DNA from: Deroplatys truncata
Taxonomy: Eukaryota > Arthropoda > Insecta > Mantodea > Mantidae
Length of the DNA stretch: 64,000 nucleotides
Assembly (NCBI GenBank): GCA_030765065.1
Contig: CM060975.1
Span: forward strand, 260,843,816 to 260,907,815
Reading direction: 5' to 3'
The position numbers and the translations under genes were made by a program. A model generated the notes under the pieces. The model was not told where the DNA came from and searched no databases. It was given only the letters and a program-made list of their open reading frames with translations. Of this stretch, positions 36,193 to 47,350 are shown piece by piece (position 1 is the first letter of the stretch; each line of letters begins with the position of its first letter).

Positions 36193-37639
36193 GTAAGAAA
36201 AATCGAAGTCGAGCAAAAGACATTGGAAGGAAATGCAGGTCATTAGTTCATGTGCTTTTGGCATTTAAGTGATCACATGTTGAAGCTTTAAAAGGCTCTG
36301 AGAGCAAACGCCAAGGTATGTAATTAAAGCTAAAGTTTCAGACTATTTTTGGACATAAACTGATTTTTTATTTCTGAAAATTTTTATCTTATTTCAGTTA
36401 TCCTTAAGGTAGCGACAACTCACTGGCTTGGTATATCAAGCTGCTGCTCTAGCTTGAGGGATGACGCCAGGATTCTGTGCTTTGAGAAAAGTGTGTAGAT
36501 TACTCTGCGGACCTGCAAAACAGTGGCTACTTCGTATATCGCTTCTTTTCGAGCGATGGAATCTAGGGCATACCAACCTGAAACTGTTCATTAGAATGTT
36601 ATGTTCTTAGAATGTTCATTACAGTATTGTAAAGATAATGTTATTTATTTGTATTACAACCTTATATTCTGCAGTTATCTAGAACTGTAATTAGTAACCT
36701 AAATAAAAAGTAAACTAGCAGCTGACTTGTAGTATCGATTCCAGACATTTTAGTTCATCGGAATCTCGATCATTCGCCACGCATTAACTCTAATTAATGA
36801 AGGCAGTTGGCACATTGATTGAATTTAAAGGCAATTTATAGTTCAATAACTTGGGACCTCTAAATGTTTAACGAAATCTTGAGAAGTGAAATTTATCAGT
36901 GCTTATTGCACTACCTATATAGATTATTGTTGTTAATAAATACCACACGAAATTAGCTTTAAAGCCTGTTGTTTCCTCGGAGAGGGCACTAGAAATTCAT
37001 GGCTCATTTTCATTCCGCTTACGGCTCTGTCGAGAATTAACCTTGGAAGGTATATACGTAAAGTATGGCCTCAATGCGTTAGCAAATAACCGGAACAGCG
37101 CCTGATTAGCTAGATCGCTTCTTTTGCAAATGGCGGAGAAGACAATGTCGTCGCCGCAGCGCCCCGTCATTTGTTTTCTTGTAGTGTGCTACCGCTAACG
37201 GCTTGGGGTGCACCGATTTAGCGCATGCGCGTTAATCAGCCTAGAACAAATAATCCAGCTATAAGTTTCACCCAGCTCACGTAAGCACGCGCTGACTCGG
37301 AAGTAACCGCATTACTCGGATTCCCTAACGATGGCTAACGAGGCATGCAGTTATCCTATATGGGAAATCCGAGTGCCTACCGAGTCAGCTTCAAATATGC
37401 CATCAGCATATCTCTAGGCCTAGGCTAATGAGAATCAATCATAGCAGTTTTACAAGTTGTCTAAGGGGTTAAATTTAAACGCATTATTCAACTTCACATT
37501 TTTGACGAAATCAGATGTTTTGATGCAGGCTAGCAGGTAATGTTACTCTTGTGTAACTTGTCTGTAAAGAAAATGTATTAATATACTAGCAGAACCAGCA
37601 ACTGCACCTATGTTAATGGTAAAAGCTGTGATTCTCTAC
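36193..37639. other. Unassigned; CpG-rich patch at 37120-37300
   Basis: Most of the stretch shows nothing. At about 37120-37300 CpG content rises sharply for this window. There is an atggcggagaagacaatgtc start-like stretch at 37130 and a gcgcatgcgc palindrome (an NRF-1-like site) at about 37221-37230. A short coding start could be read there ('MAEKTMSSPQRPVICFL'), but no good splice donor follows. A host promoter is possible but unsupported. Confidence 0.25.
37291..37389. repeat. Imperfect inverted repeat
   Basis: The left arm (37291-37325, gctgactcgg...actcggattccc) and right arm (37362-37389, gggaaatccgagt...ccgagtcagc) pair except for a short insertion in the left arm. The loop is about 36 bases. 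It may be a tiny MITE or a relic of a fold-back event; no target duplication was recognised. Confidence 0.6.
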
Positions 37640-38180
37640 CCCCTCCCCGCGAGATGACTCCAAGTAACGTGTGAGGCTTATGTTTGGGAGGTACCGGGTT
37701 TGATTCTCGTTGGACCGGCCACTATGACCATGGGATTCCTTCGTAGTTTCCCTAAATCGGTTAGTGAATGCTGTTCAGGGTTGTAGGAACAGGCGACGGC
37801 GGTTGGAGTGTTACCGCAGGACGGTGGAATTTGCGCTCTGGAGAGATTTCTTCCTGGCATTTGGTGAGACTGCTGGGACCCATTCGTGGGAGCTGACTCT
37901 TCTACCACAGGACCCTCGCTAAGCTAAAGCTAGCCGGCGTCAGGATTGATGGCATTTTGCACATAAACCTCTAGTTCTGATCAGTCTCGGGTCTCTTCTT
38001 CATCTCTTCCTCACAGGGGTCACGTTGGAAGCAAAAAGGATCCACTATGGTCTGTTTACTGTGGTGTGCTCAAGTTCCTGGAGGCCCCTCTCTCTGCCTA
38101 CACCTAATTCCCCGTGCTTCTATTCCACTTGTACTATCTCACCTTCTCTCTCACTTTCTCCTTCAGTGCTACTGCGTAGT
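37640..38180 (+). mobile_element. tRNA-derived SINE with long body
   Basis: A B-box-like gggtttgattctcg at 37697-37708 follows a head resembling a tRNA. The body (to about 38180) is GC-richer than the surroundings and ends in a pyrimidine-rich tail near 38140-38165. The 76-codon open frame on the opposite strand (37678-37908) is probably a shadow of the GC content. Confidence 0.5.
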
Positions 38181-38214
38181 ATAAATTCTAAAATTAAGTG
38201 AATCCTCAATTGGA

Positions 38215-38315
38215 AATGGTAGAATCAAATTGAAAAATTCGGTGCCGTAGCCGGGTATGAACACATAGCTTCGGCTTACAGTCCACTACTCTAACCAACT
38301 GAGCTACCATGGTAA
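38215..38315 (-). mobile_element. tRNA-derived SINE
   Basis: On the minus strand an excellent A box, tagctcagttgg (about 38295-38306), is followed by a B-box-like tgttcataccc (38253-38263). The 3' part then reads ggcaccgaatttttcaattt and gattctacc. The A box is textbook. The B box is degraded and the anticodon arm does not fold cleanly, so this is a SINE head rather than a tRNA gene. Its 3' end is the same sequence that forms the arms of the fold-back at 6131-6228. Confidence 0.75.
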
Positions 38316-38683
38316 TGTACTATATAACTAGCCATGCATTGCTCATTTTGAAGTAATCTTGACGCAAAAATATATCGTGTAATGAAGATTTGCTTTTAAT
38401 GAACACTAAAATGCATAACCGTATGAACGTTTATCATGGCTAGAGAAGATTTTGCGAGTATAACATATCAGAATTTTATAATTTTGTAACAAGGCCGTTG
38501 AAATAATTATTGCGATACAATTGCGGTAAGTACACCATTGAACAACATGTAAGAATTTGAAAATACGGGACGAAGTGGAGTATTATCTACTTCCGAATTT
38601 CTCCAATGCACGTGTGTTGCATACTATGTTTTCTACGTTAGGGAAACTATATACGTTGGTTCCGGTAGTAAGGTCGCCAACAT

Positions 38684-39353
38684 TACGCGGCGTATTTTTA
38701 AAGTAAGTACCGTTTTAATATTTTGCCGCTGCAGCGCTGCAGTCGCGATTTTGAGCATGCGTGATCACTTCCTCCATTCGTTAGGAAGCCAGACGCAGCT
38801 GCGAGCGATTGCCACTTTGTAGTTCACATTATTAGAGCGTTTCGAAACGTTCAAAATAATCGAGGGACCCGCCGGCTGTGAAGTCACATCAGTGAATTCG
38901 TTGTTTGAATGCGTGAAGCCTTACGCCAGCATACGTTCATCGCCCAATCGTGTGAGTTTTATGGGGAAACAATGAGTAAAAATGCCCGGCCGCACACAGC
39001 CAAACAGATCTGATCGATCATTTGGTTGGGAGCAATTCGGCCTCCATACAGTCCGGATTTGGCAACAAGCTAGTTTTATGTTTCCTCATCTGAAGAAACT
39101 CCTTGGTGGAGAACATTTCAACGGCGATGTTGTGAAACAAGTAATGAGAACTTGGCTTTCATCACAGCTGCATCGTTCTTTGACGAACGCATACAAAAAC
39201 TGGTTTCCCGCTACGACAAGTGCTTGAATAACGGCGGTACTATTCGGAGAAGTAGTGTAAGATGTAAAATAACGAATGACGGTAAAGTATTTTGAAAATA
39301 GTGTTCTTTTATTTTTTAAAAAATTACCGGTACTTACTTTAAAAATCCTCGTA
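38684..39353 (+). mobile_element. Mariner element, internally deleted
   Basis: Inverted ends share attttta-aagtaagtaccg (left about 38693-38712; right as cggtacttactttaaaaat, 39329-39346). TA flanks the 666-bp unit at 38684-38685 and 39352-39353. It keeps the 3' end of a mariner transposase gene and a short 5' piece and lacks the middle. It is a non-autonomous deletion derivative. Confidence 0.85.
38900..39240 (+). pseudogene. Mariner transposase remnant, mainly C-terminus
   Basis: Translation gives a short piece, 'VKPYASIRSSPNRVSFM', then 'FGWEQFG' joined to 'FPHLKKLLGGEHFNGDVVKQ'. It continues with 'VMRTWLSSQLHRSLTNAYKN' and a region corresponding to the family's 'LVPRYDKCLNNGGDYVEK' ending, here frameshifted. 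The block after 'FPHLKK' is the hallmark end of mariner transposases, directly downstream of the third catalytic aspartate. The helix-turn-helix domain and the first catalytic residues are missing. The gene is dead. Confidence 0.85.
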
Positions 39354-40879
39354 ATTATTAATTATTAAAATGGTAAAATTCAACTTCAACTTCAAATATG
39401 TCTTCAATAACAAATATGTAAAAAATTAGAGGATTTAATATATTTCGTACACACACGTACAGTAAAATAGGAAAAGCACGCCGGTAGGTAAGTTACTACA
39501 CTGAATGCAGGAAATTCACCTTGGCTGCATGAACGGGAACTGGATTAAAAACATTACAGTGGAAAAAATAACAATAGCCTTGAAGTACACTTTACATTTG
39601 ATGAAATGCGAAATGCGGGTAACTCGGCTCAGAATATCACTTGCAAAAACGCGGAATACACTTTCTTTGAAATAACGAATTTGTATCAAAGGTCTTCAGA
39701 AAGAAATAATACAGTGGTACTAATAGGAAGTTATTATAAAAGAGAACTTGCAGTTTGATGGTAGGTGAGAGAAAAGGTAAGGTTTTAATCATAATTTGCA
39801 TAACTTATTTGGACCTTTTCTCCGGAACAATCTAATCTCAAGCTCACATCTATAAAATAAGAGAAGAATGTGAAACTACTCTATAGGATTTGAACCAAGC
39901 TGTCACTTCTTACGAATAGCTATGTTACCATACGGCTTCTTTGAACCTGGTCATTGTGCTTTAGAATATTCTGATTTAGCATTTTACTTGATGAACCTTG
40001 CGATCAACTGGAGACTGTGTGCATATTAGTTGATTAATTGTGGTCATTATGCAGCACTGACTCTAGAGTTATTTCAGTTCTCTGTACAGCAGATCTACTC
40101 AAAGATACAAACGTTTATTTAGAATATAAATATGAATGATAAAGGCGCATGCACTTGAGTACCAAAAACTGACTGATTCAGTAGTGCGTTTTCTTCCGTT
40201 CTTATTAGCCCCCGCTCTATGTTTGTGTATAAGCAACAAATCTCACTAAGCAGGATTTCTTTTCGGTACGAAGTGAAGGATGGGGAGGGGAGTCGGAACT
40301 ATCTATTTGGTTTGGTGCAAATAACTGGAGATGGGCTAGCCCATAGTAATATAATCAAAAGGCTCGAACTTGTAATGTAAAAGTAGTGGAAACGAGTTAA
40401 CTGTGGCGTAAAATTCATAACAAACACAATGATTAGTCAAATGTTTCCTCCGAGGTAAACGTGGAAATAAAGTCCAAAATTACTGCCCTCATCGATTTGG
40501 TGGTGCAAGTGCTGGTGAAGTGGTGACATAATTCGAGGAACAGAATCTCGATATGGGAAAATTATTTAAAATGAAGATTATATGTATTAGGATATAATAT
40601 GCTATGTACAATTTGGTGTATTATAAACAGTATGTCAGTTTATAATAGTTATAACTTATCATTGTTGTTGCAAAACAACAGTCACAGTCACCCTGGATGT
40701 CAAATAGCCACATTAAATGGAATATTATTGTTATTACTATTATCATTTTATTATTAACTCCACGGTACTCTTCCACCATGAACATAACTAACTCATATTT
40801 TAAATTCTACCCTCTTCCACTGTTTATGACGACGTAAGCCACTTATCAATCAAATTGTAGAAGATGGGAAGCTGAGCGG
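39354..40879. other. Mostly unassigned; one SINE inside
   Basis: Apart from the SINE fragment at 39835-39955 nothing was recognised. Confidence 0.3.
39835..39955 (-). mobile_element. tRNA-derived SINE fragment
   Basis: The minus strand shows an A-box-like gccgtatggtaacatagc (39919-39936) and a clear B box ggttcaaatcc (39886-39896), about 30-35 bases apart as in tRNA genes. Neither the acceptor stem nor a CCA-like end is convincing. Confidence 0.5.
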
Positions 40880-41929
40880 AGTTGACAAATTTCATTACCA
40901 ATGTGAACCGCCCCACATGTTTCTAAATGGGCCAACTTTCTGCACCCGAAGTGTACATAAAACAAGACGCTCTATCCTAGGGACGCCAATATTCGAACCT
41001 CGTTGCCTTCGCTCAGAAGGGCCAGTGGAGTTATGGGAAACCTGTAGCTGGATAACGAAAAAAGTCCTTTTTATGAGGCAGTAGTAAGAGGGGTAATCAA
41101 GTTGAGGAGACATTTCTTCTGGTCGTAATGATCGATGATGGGCATCACTTAATCTCTTTGCTCTTAAGTTTTGTGCTTGTCCCTCACTTTTAACGACATT
41201 TTTTCTCCTTTTTTTGAGCTACATCTTCGGAAACTTTTACCCTCTTCCAACGTCCTCTCTTTTTGTACAGCGTATCGTTGATTAAGTAAGATAAGAAAGA
41301 AAGGAGGAAGAGAAGAGGAAGACAGACAGGGCAATTTGGGGACGGAACAAAGAGCAAGAAACTGTCCCAGGGTGATATTTATAGCCAGGAAAGAAGGAAA
41401 AACAAGCACCTGTAACTGATATGCCAAGAGGAAACGAGATTTTAAAGCAATGACAAAGGAACAAGGGGAAGAATCAAGGCTGACGTTATCTGCTAAAAGA
41501 CCCAGCATCTTACATCAGTTGAGAAACAATAGCGTGACGGAAGAAACGCTCTTTTTGGAATTTAAAATGTGTTGTGCATCTGTGCTTATCGATGTAGGAA
41601 AGAAAGATGTCAAGATCGGACGTGTCGATTTTCCTCTGTCGCTTATTTAAATTTCTCAGCAATCTAAAACTTTTTATTTACGATCAAATGAAAATTTTTG
41701 TTTTTTACTGTTGTGCTGGAACGTGATCCTTTAATAGTGTAGTTTGTGCAGAAATGTTGCCCATTCCTGCTGAAATCTTCATTCAGAAAGGGATTAATTT
41801 AACGAACAATCGTAGCCACTTATGTTTGAGAAGAGTTAGAGCAAAGCTGAACATTCAAGATCGCAACTGCGTGAAATAAAAGAAAAACAAACATCATGTA
41901 ATAAGAAAAATAAAAGAATTTGATGCGTT
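40880..41929. other. Unassigned; possible SINE-like B box and a purine tract
   Basis: A ggttcgaatattgg on the minus strand (about 40990-41003) resembles a B box, but no A box is visible. A purine-rich tract (41285-41425) creates a 114-codon open frame on the other strand, which I do not regard as a gene. Confidence 0.25.
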
Positions 41930-43080
41930 ACGTTCACATGACATTCTATACCATATGTTACTTATTACTGGGTATAGAAATTATTCTTACAAAAGCTTAT
42001 TTATCTATCTGTTTCATTTTAATCGAGATAAACCTTTGCAGCTTTGCAGAAATACCTACATTGCACATTACGTTATACAGGGTGGACCATTTAAGTTGAG
42101 ACTGTACCATATCTCCAAAACTAAGCGTTGTAGAAAGCAATGTCTGTGACAAAAAAACTTGCTTGATGTTATGGGGGGAAAGTAAATGCCATTAATCTTG
42201 TTTTGTTTGGAGGACGTTCTAGTCATTTTAGGATCAAGTTAATTTTTTTAAATGGGAACTTAAAATTAGGGTCAAATTAAATTGACCATAAAATGACCAT
42301 CGCAACGTCCTCCAAATAAAACACGATTAATGACACTTTCCCCTATAGTATCAAGCAACTTTTATTCAAGACCTTTCGTTCTACAGCGCTTAGTTTTGGA
42401 GATATTGCACAGTTTCAACTTGAATGGTCCAATCTGTAGATACAAGATAGTCAAATGTTTAAGAACAAGACTCTATATGATGGCCTTAAAATTTATTGCT
42501 CTTTCCATGTAATTGCAAAAAACAACTGAAAGTTAATAGGACTTAAATATAATGACAAAGTATTGAACATTACAAACATTAATAACTGATATTTCGGAAA
42601 TGACTTGTGCCACAAAATATTTGTTTTGTTTTTAAGAGATCTACGTTTTTGTGTAGTACTTTTGCATCTATCTCTCAACGTTTACCACTTATACAAGATT
42701 ATATAAAATTCCTTCTGAATGAAGAGGACTTTACAGGCTATTACCACAAAATTGAAGATATAATTTTGTCTTGTAAATGTGGTATTTTAACCAAAACAAT
42801 TAGAGCCATTTTTCAGAGAATAAAGATTTCAAAAAATCTTCTATGTTAAAGGTATTTGAAAATCTTCATGTCGCATCTTTAGAAGATACTGAACTTAAAT
42901 GCCAAGTTTATTATTTATCCAAGTTTTCGTTTTTGTTCAGACACACAAACATGAAGCTTTTTCTAAAAATGCTTATTTTGGATTCAAGGGACCTGAAAAT
43001 ATGCATTTCCGATCAAATATCTATCTATGTTTGAATGAAATGCAACCCTCTACCTAGTATGTGTAGCTACATGTAGAGAA
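41930..43080 (-). repeat. Family A repeat, minus strand, split by a MITE
   Basis: The right-hand flank (41930-42075) runs 'acgttcacatgacattctat' to 'acattacgtta', the reverse of the family's 3' end. The rest (42439-43080) continues 'gatacaagatagtcaaatg' to 'aaccctctacctagtatgtg'. The 359-bp interruption is family C copy 2. Confidence 0.8.
42076..42438. mobile_element. Family C fold-back MITE, copy 2 (short form)
   Basis: The element (42078-42436) runs from cagggtggaccatttaag to ggtccaatctg, between TA at 42076-42077 and 42437-42438. Compared with the 618- and 626-bp copies the central part is deleted, leaving inverted arms of about 150 bp. Its position in a family A copy shows where the TA target was. 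Confidence 0.9.
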
Positions 43081-45264
43081 GATAAAACTAGAACCTGGTA
43101 ATGGAGAACTGCTGTATGTTTTAAAGTAATAATAAAGTGATGAGGAATGCTGTTTCCTATAATAAGACTGACATTGATAACTGTAAAATAGTTAGTATGA
43201 GTTTTTGAAATAATTATTATCAGTGTTTTAAAATGGTAATCTAACAAGACCAGAAACGAATAAAAGTATCTCCTCAGTCTGGGTACCCTGGAAAATGAAT
43301 GCAAATTAATTAAATAAGCAAAAGCATTATAAACTATTTCTGGGGTAAATCGCTAATTAACTAATAGCGGTGTTATTCATATACTTTTTATGTCTTTAAA
43401 CATAGAACATTGTTACTCCAAACTGATGGTAGCTACACTTGGGAGTATAAAGGTTCTCAAAAAAAAGGGACGTTGTTTGATTAGCTTTGATTACCTGGGT
43501 AAGGACGGGAGCAACAAAGTTCAAATCGATGTTTGCAGTTACATTTCACTGGAGATGAAGCCTTAACTTTCAACTGTAAATTTATTCTGCAAGCAAAGAG
43601 AACTTGAGGTTATCTTTATTAGCTAATGCTTTGTGAATAGCTTTAATGAAAATGTCATTAAAAAATGGCTCTAAGATGAGTAAAGTGCAGTAACTTCTGT
43701 TTTATATCACACAATTAAGCTAGTAGTTGGTGCATTTTCATATATTACATGAAAATAATCTTTCTGATCCCCCGAAGTCACAAAATGGAGTTTTCTTCCA
43801 AAGGGAATAACTTATTAATATTTTAACCTTATAGTTCTCATATTTCAATGAATGACCGAAGCTAAATCTCGGGAAATTAAACTGTCTGTTGAATAAACGT
43901 CAAAGTGAGATAAAACATGCTATACATCCTGCGATAGATGTAAACAACGTGGATATATAGTTAAATCACTTTGATGGACTGTGACTTTAATTAAGGGACG
44001 AAACTAAAATACCTTGAAGCAACATACAGTACTAGCCACGAACAGACTAACACGATAACTCATTAATGTAATAATATATCTAATTCACAGCTTCTCAGCA
44101 TCAACACATTAACAATTTCTTACTTTAATATGTTTTGTTCTATGTTTTACGTGTTAGGTATTTTCTTTGCTAATATTGTATTATAATTAAAATGATGTAC
44201 ACGTGGTAGAGAATAGGTATATAAAGTTATAACATATAGAATATAATATGAGAGGGAAAGGCCATTGTTAGCTATATAACCAATACTAATTACGAGAAAT
44301 GCAGTAGCATCTAAGTAAGCATGCGACTCTTGGATTCATTAATTAAGACAATGAAAGTCTGTAAACACACACACACACACAGAGTTTATATTACACACAT
44401 ATATGTGTGTGTGTAACATAAACTGTTATTGGATAGTAACACCAATCAGATACATCGATACATGCTTATAATTCAAATACGTACGTTAAGAAAACGGTTG
44501 AAGGGAACGCTAACAGAAGCTTGTCAGTGTTCGAGCAGGAAGGTAGTGTATAAGCTCGTCTCTAAATAGACGCTAAAACTACGAATTTGAAGTCTACCAG
44601 TTATACATATTTTAACATGACAAAGGTGGTAGTGATTTGTGAATATCTATATGTGGTTTATCTAAAATACAAGTGAAATAGTTAACAGAATGCTTGTGTG
44701 CAGAATATTTTAACATTCTCCATACCCAACCCTGACAAGATACAATTGCTCTCTGATACAAATATAGCAGCCGTGACACAATTATAAAATAATAATTACA
44801 ACAAACCAACACACACACAAGAATACAGATATGCGATCATCAGATTTCAGTCTACGAGAACCACAAGATACGTCACAATAGTACGGGCATCAAGACAACC
44901 TACAGGTACGTAACACAAATACATCACCATCAACGCAGTGGGGGCCTACCTAGGAGGAACCGCTACAACATTGTCTCTCCAGGACACTTCGCTCTTATTT
45001 CAGTGGTTACTAAGCAATTTTTGGAGATGTTAGTAATGTATTTCAAAAATGAAGCTGTCCCCATCGACAGTATCTTTTGCTAGAACCTATACATCTCCGA
45101 TATGAAATCTCGTTTTCAAAATACTGGTTCTACATTACAAGATCTCAAAATTCTGTTTACAGACTGTGAAATATAGCAAAAGATATGCCCCATTCTCTGT
45201 GGTCTATAAGTGTGTTAAAGGGTTATCAAACCATGATTAAGTCTCGATATATATCTAAGTTCAA
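43081..45264. other. Unassigned AT-rich sequence with one microsatellite
   Basis: Nothing recognised apart from the microsatellite at 44364-44414 and CA-rich patches near 44800-44820. Open frames at 43050-43304 and 44612-44818 have no recognisable product. Confidence 0.35.
44364..44414. repeat. Inverted AC/GT microsatellite pair
   Basis: An AC run (44364-44381) is followed by an ACACACAT / ATGTGTGT palindrome (44392-44414). The whole can fold into a hairpin. Confidence 0.8.
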
Positions 45265-45895
45265 AATCCTATGTGTTACATTCGCATGACTTTCTCTACC
45301 CCTTATTGCTTATTAGTGGGTATACAAACTATTCTTACTACAGCTTAGTTTTCTACCTCATTTTAATTCAAATACATCTTTGCTGAAATAGCCACATTAC
45401 ACATAACGTTATAGATACAAAGAGAACAGCGGTAGTCAAATGTTTAAGAACTGAATGCTATACGCTGACCTTAAAATTCCATACTGTTTCCAGCAATCGC
45501 GAGAAACAGCTGAATGTTGAAAGGAGTTTAAAGAACCACCAAGTAATTAACAATTCGAACCATTAATAACGAATATCTCGGAAATGGTTATACCACAAAA
45601 TAAGTTATTTAAAGCAAATTATGTGTTTCAAAGAGATGTAAATTGTTGTGTTGTATTTTTTTTTGTATATCGCTTAACGTTTACTGATTTACAGATTATA
45701 CAAAATCTGAGGACTTTAATTCCTGAAAAGTCCAGATGCTTTCATGTAAATATCATTATTATATGGACACACAGGAATTCTTTTCTAAAAATAACTGTTG
45801 ATTCAAGGAGCCTTAAATCATATAAAATCTCGGTATCGGACTTTTGGGTGCAATGCAATACCTTCTCTACCTGCTATGTATGTATCAAAGAAAGT
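45265..45895 (-). repeat. Family A repeat, minus-strand copy
   Basis: The plus strand reads the family backwards, from 'tgttacattcgcatgacttt' (reverse of the 3' end) through 'taacgttatagatacaaaga' and 'taacgaatatctcggaaatg' to 'ataccttctctacctgctat' (reverse of the 5' end). The middle part, with the 'gatgcgaca' block, is missing. Confidence 0.75.
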
Positions 45896-46019
45896 AAAAT
45901 AGTATTGGGGACATAGGATCTTTTTAGTAGTGTTTAACCTCATAATTACTTCAAATGGTACCATAGGTGGTGGATACTGATGATACGCTAAAAGAAAACA
46001 ATAATTGGAAAAGATAATT

Positions 46020-46205
46020 TGTGAAAGAAAGTTTCCAGGCCAAATTTAGGGGACCTCCCCGGCATTTGCCAGTTATGAGGACTGAGAAACACTTGGAAAA
46101 AATAATTACCGGAGAGGATGGCCCTAGCGATATTTGAACAGCAGACCTCCCGTTTACGAATTCGTGCCTTAATGACTTAAGCTACTCGTTTCGATGGACA
46201 TATGA
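46020..46205 (-). mobile_element. tRNA-derived SINE
   Basis: The minus strand has an A-box-like gtagcttaagtcattaaggc (about 46165-46184), a B-box-like ctgttcaaatatcgc (about 46126-46140) and a GC-richer tail to 46030. Boxes are degraded; a working tRNA is excluded by the lack of a cloverleaf. Confidence 0.5.
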
Positions 46206-46838
46206 GCAAGTAAAATAGTAACTCTCTTAGGAAAAACAAACGGTACATGTAGAGATTTACTTTTGGTAGAACTCGCTTATTGAGTGTGCTAGGTGGTTCA
46301 CTGATGCCGGACGGAAAGAAAATATAGACAAGCATTCAATTAGGGGAGGTTTCAAAGAGTTTTCTATACTCAATGGGCAATATCAATTAGAGTGCCGCTA
46401 ACTCAGATAAAATAAATCAAGGACACTCATTATGTCTTTAAATACGGCAACTGTTCAGTATGGTCTGCACGGCGAAAGTCTAAATCAAGAGCTGCCGTGC
46501 AGATGGGCAACCTGGCATGTAGAATATAACGCAGTCGAAGATTTATCATAAACGCACTTTCTTTTTTTAGCTGGTTTCACTGCCAAGACCTCCAAAGTTT
46601 ATATTCCGTTTCATATTGTGGCGTATGAGTGTGTATTGTCATACCAGACATAATGTAGCGTCACATTGCCGACGGTATTATTGGGGTGATTTGTTATTTC
46701 TTTCGACTTGTTGGGAGATCCGTCTGGTATGTCACTCACCAGCTATGACTAGCATGCCTAGCCAGGGTTGGAGAGGGGGGATATATGTTAGCGTTACTTC
46801 TTTGTGTGTTTGAGCATCACTTGTTAGGCAAGTGTGTA
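46206..46838. other. Unassigned sequence
   Basis: Nothing recognised. An open frame at 46616-46813 shows no domain. Confidence 0.35.
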
Positions 46839-47350
46839 GATAGATAGATAGATAAGGTATCTTTATTGGTTTCAAATTATTGGAGTTATTACACAAGTAT
46901 TTAGTGCATGGGTCATTGACCGTACATGCATATTTAAGATACAATAGGGTGACAAAATAAACAACAGATAAAGAAAACACAACAAAAGGAACAAGAAAAA
47001 GGGAAATAGAAATAAATTACCTTTGTCTAACTGAACAAATTTGACCTAGCTTCGCGCACTTTAGCCAGAAAATTGCCCATGTTTTGCCAGTTCCTCTGGT
47101 CAACCAGTAGATCCCAACATGCCAATCTCTTTCTTAAGGGACTTAAGAATTTTTCTTTGAGTTTAATCGTTCGCTGGTTCTCCCACTGTGCACATTCCGC
47201 CAAAATATGTACCCAGTCCTCATCCAATTCACAGAATGGGCAGATTCTCCTGCCAGAATCGTCGGTCATTTTCTGTGCTCTCCAGCCCCCCAAGAAGCAG
47301 GTCGCGTGTGTGAGGCATCTCCCGTCAATCCTTTATTTCCTGTGTGTAAT
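46839..47350 (-). mobile_element. LINE 3' end with GATA-type tail
   Basis: The minus strand encodes the C-terminus of a LINE ORF2. 'RIDGRCLTHATCFLGGWRAQKMTD' (about 47340-47265) is followed by the zinc knuckle 'CPFCELDEDWVHILAEC' and then 'NFLAKVREARSNLFS' ending near 47027. An 88-codon stretch (47027-47293) is still open, so this fragment is less decayed than the LINE at 33.1-34.2 kb. The element ends in (GATA)n on the plus strand at 46843-46855. Microsatellite tails at both related LINEs suggest a shared 3' mechanism. It is strongly 5' truncated. Confidence 0.8.

Noticed and set aside
38215-38315. Candidate tRNA gene (strong A box)
   Set aside because: B box degraded and no complete cloverleaf; 3' sequence continues as a SINE body shared with 6190-6228.
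40980-41010. SINE called from a B-box-like ggttcgaatattgg
   Set aside because: No A box at the right distance and no repeat partner in the window.
41164-41508. 114-codon open frame on the minus strand
   Set aside because: Created by a purine tract on the plus strand; composition is low-complexity and no family is recognisable.
44364-44414. Structured RNA from the AC/GT inverted pair
   Set aside because: Fully explained by opposed dinucleotide microsatellites.
7690-45895. Family A as a decayed protein-coding element
   Set aside because: Translations of different copies share no open frame, and the GT-run and AT-rich blocks do not show codon-like conservation.
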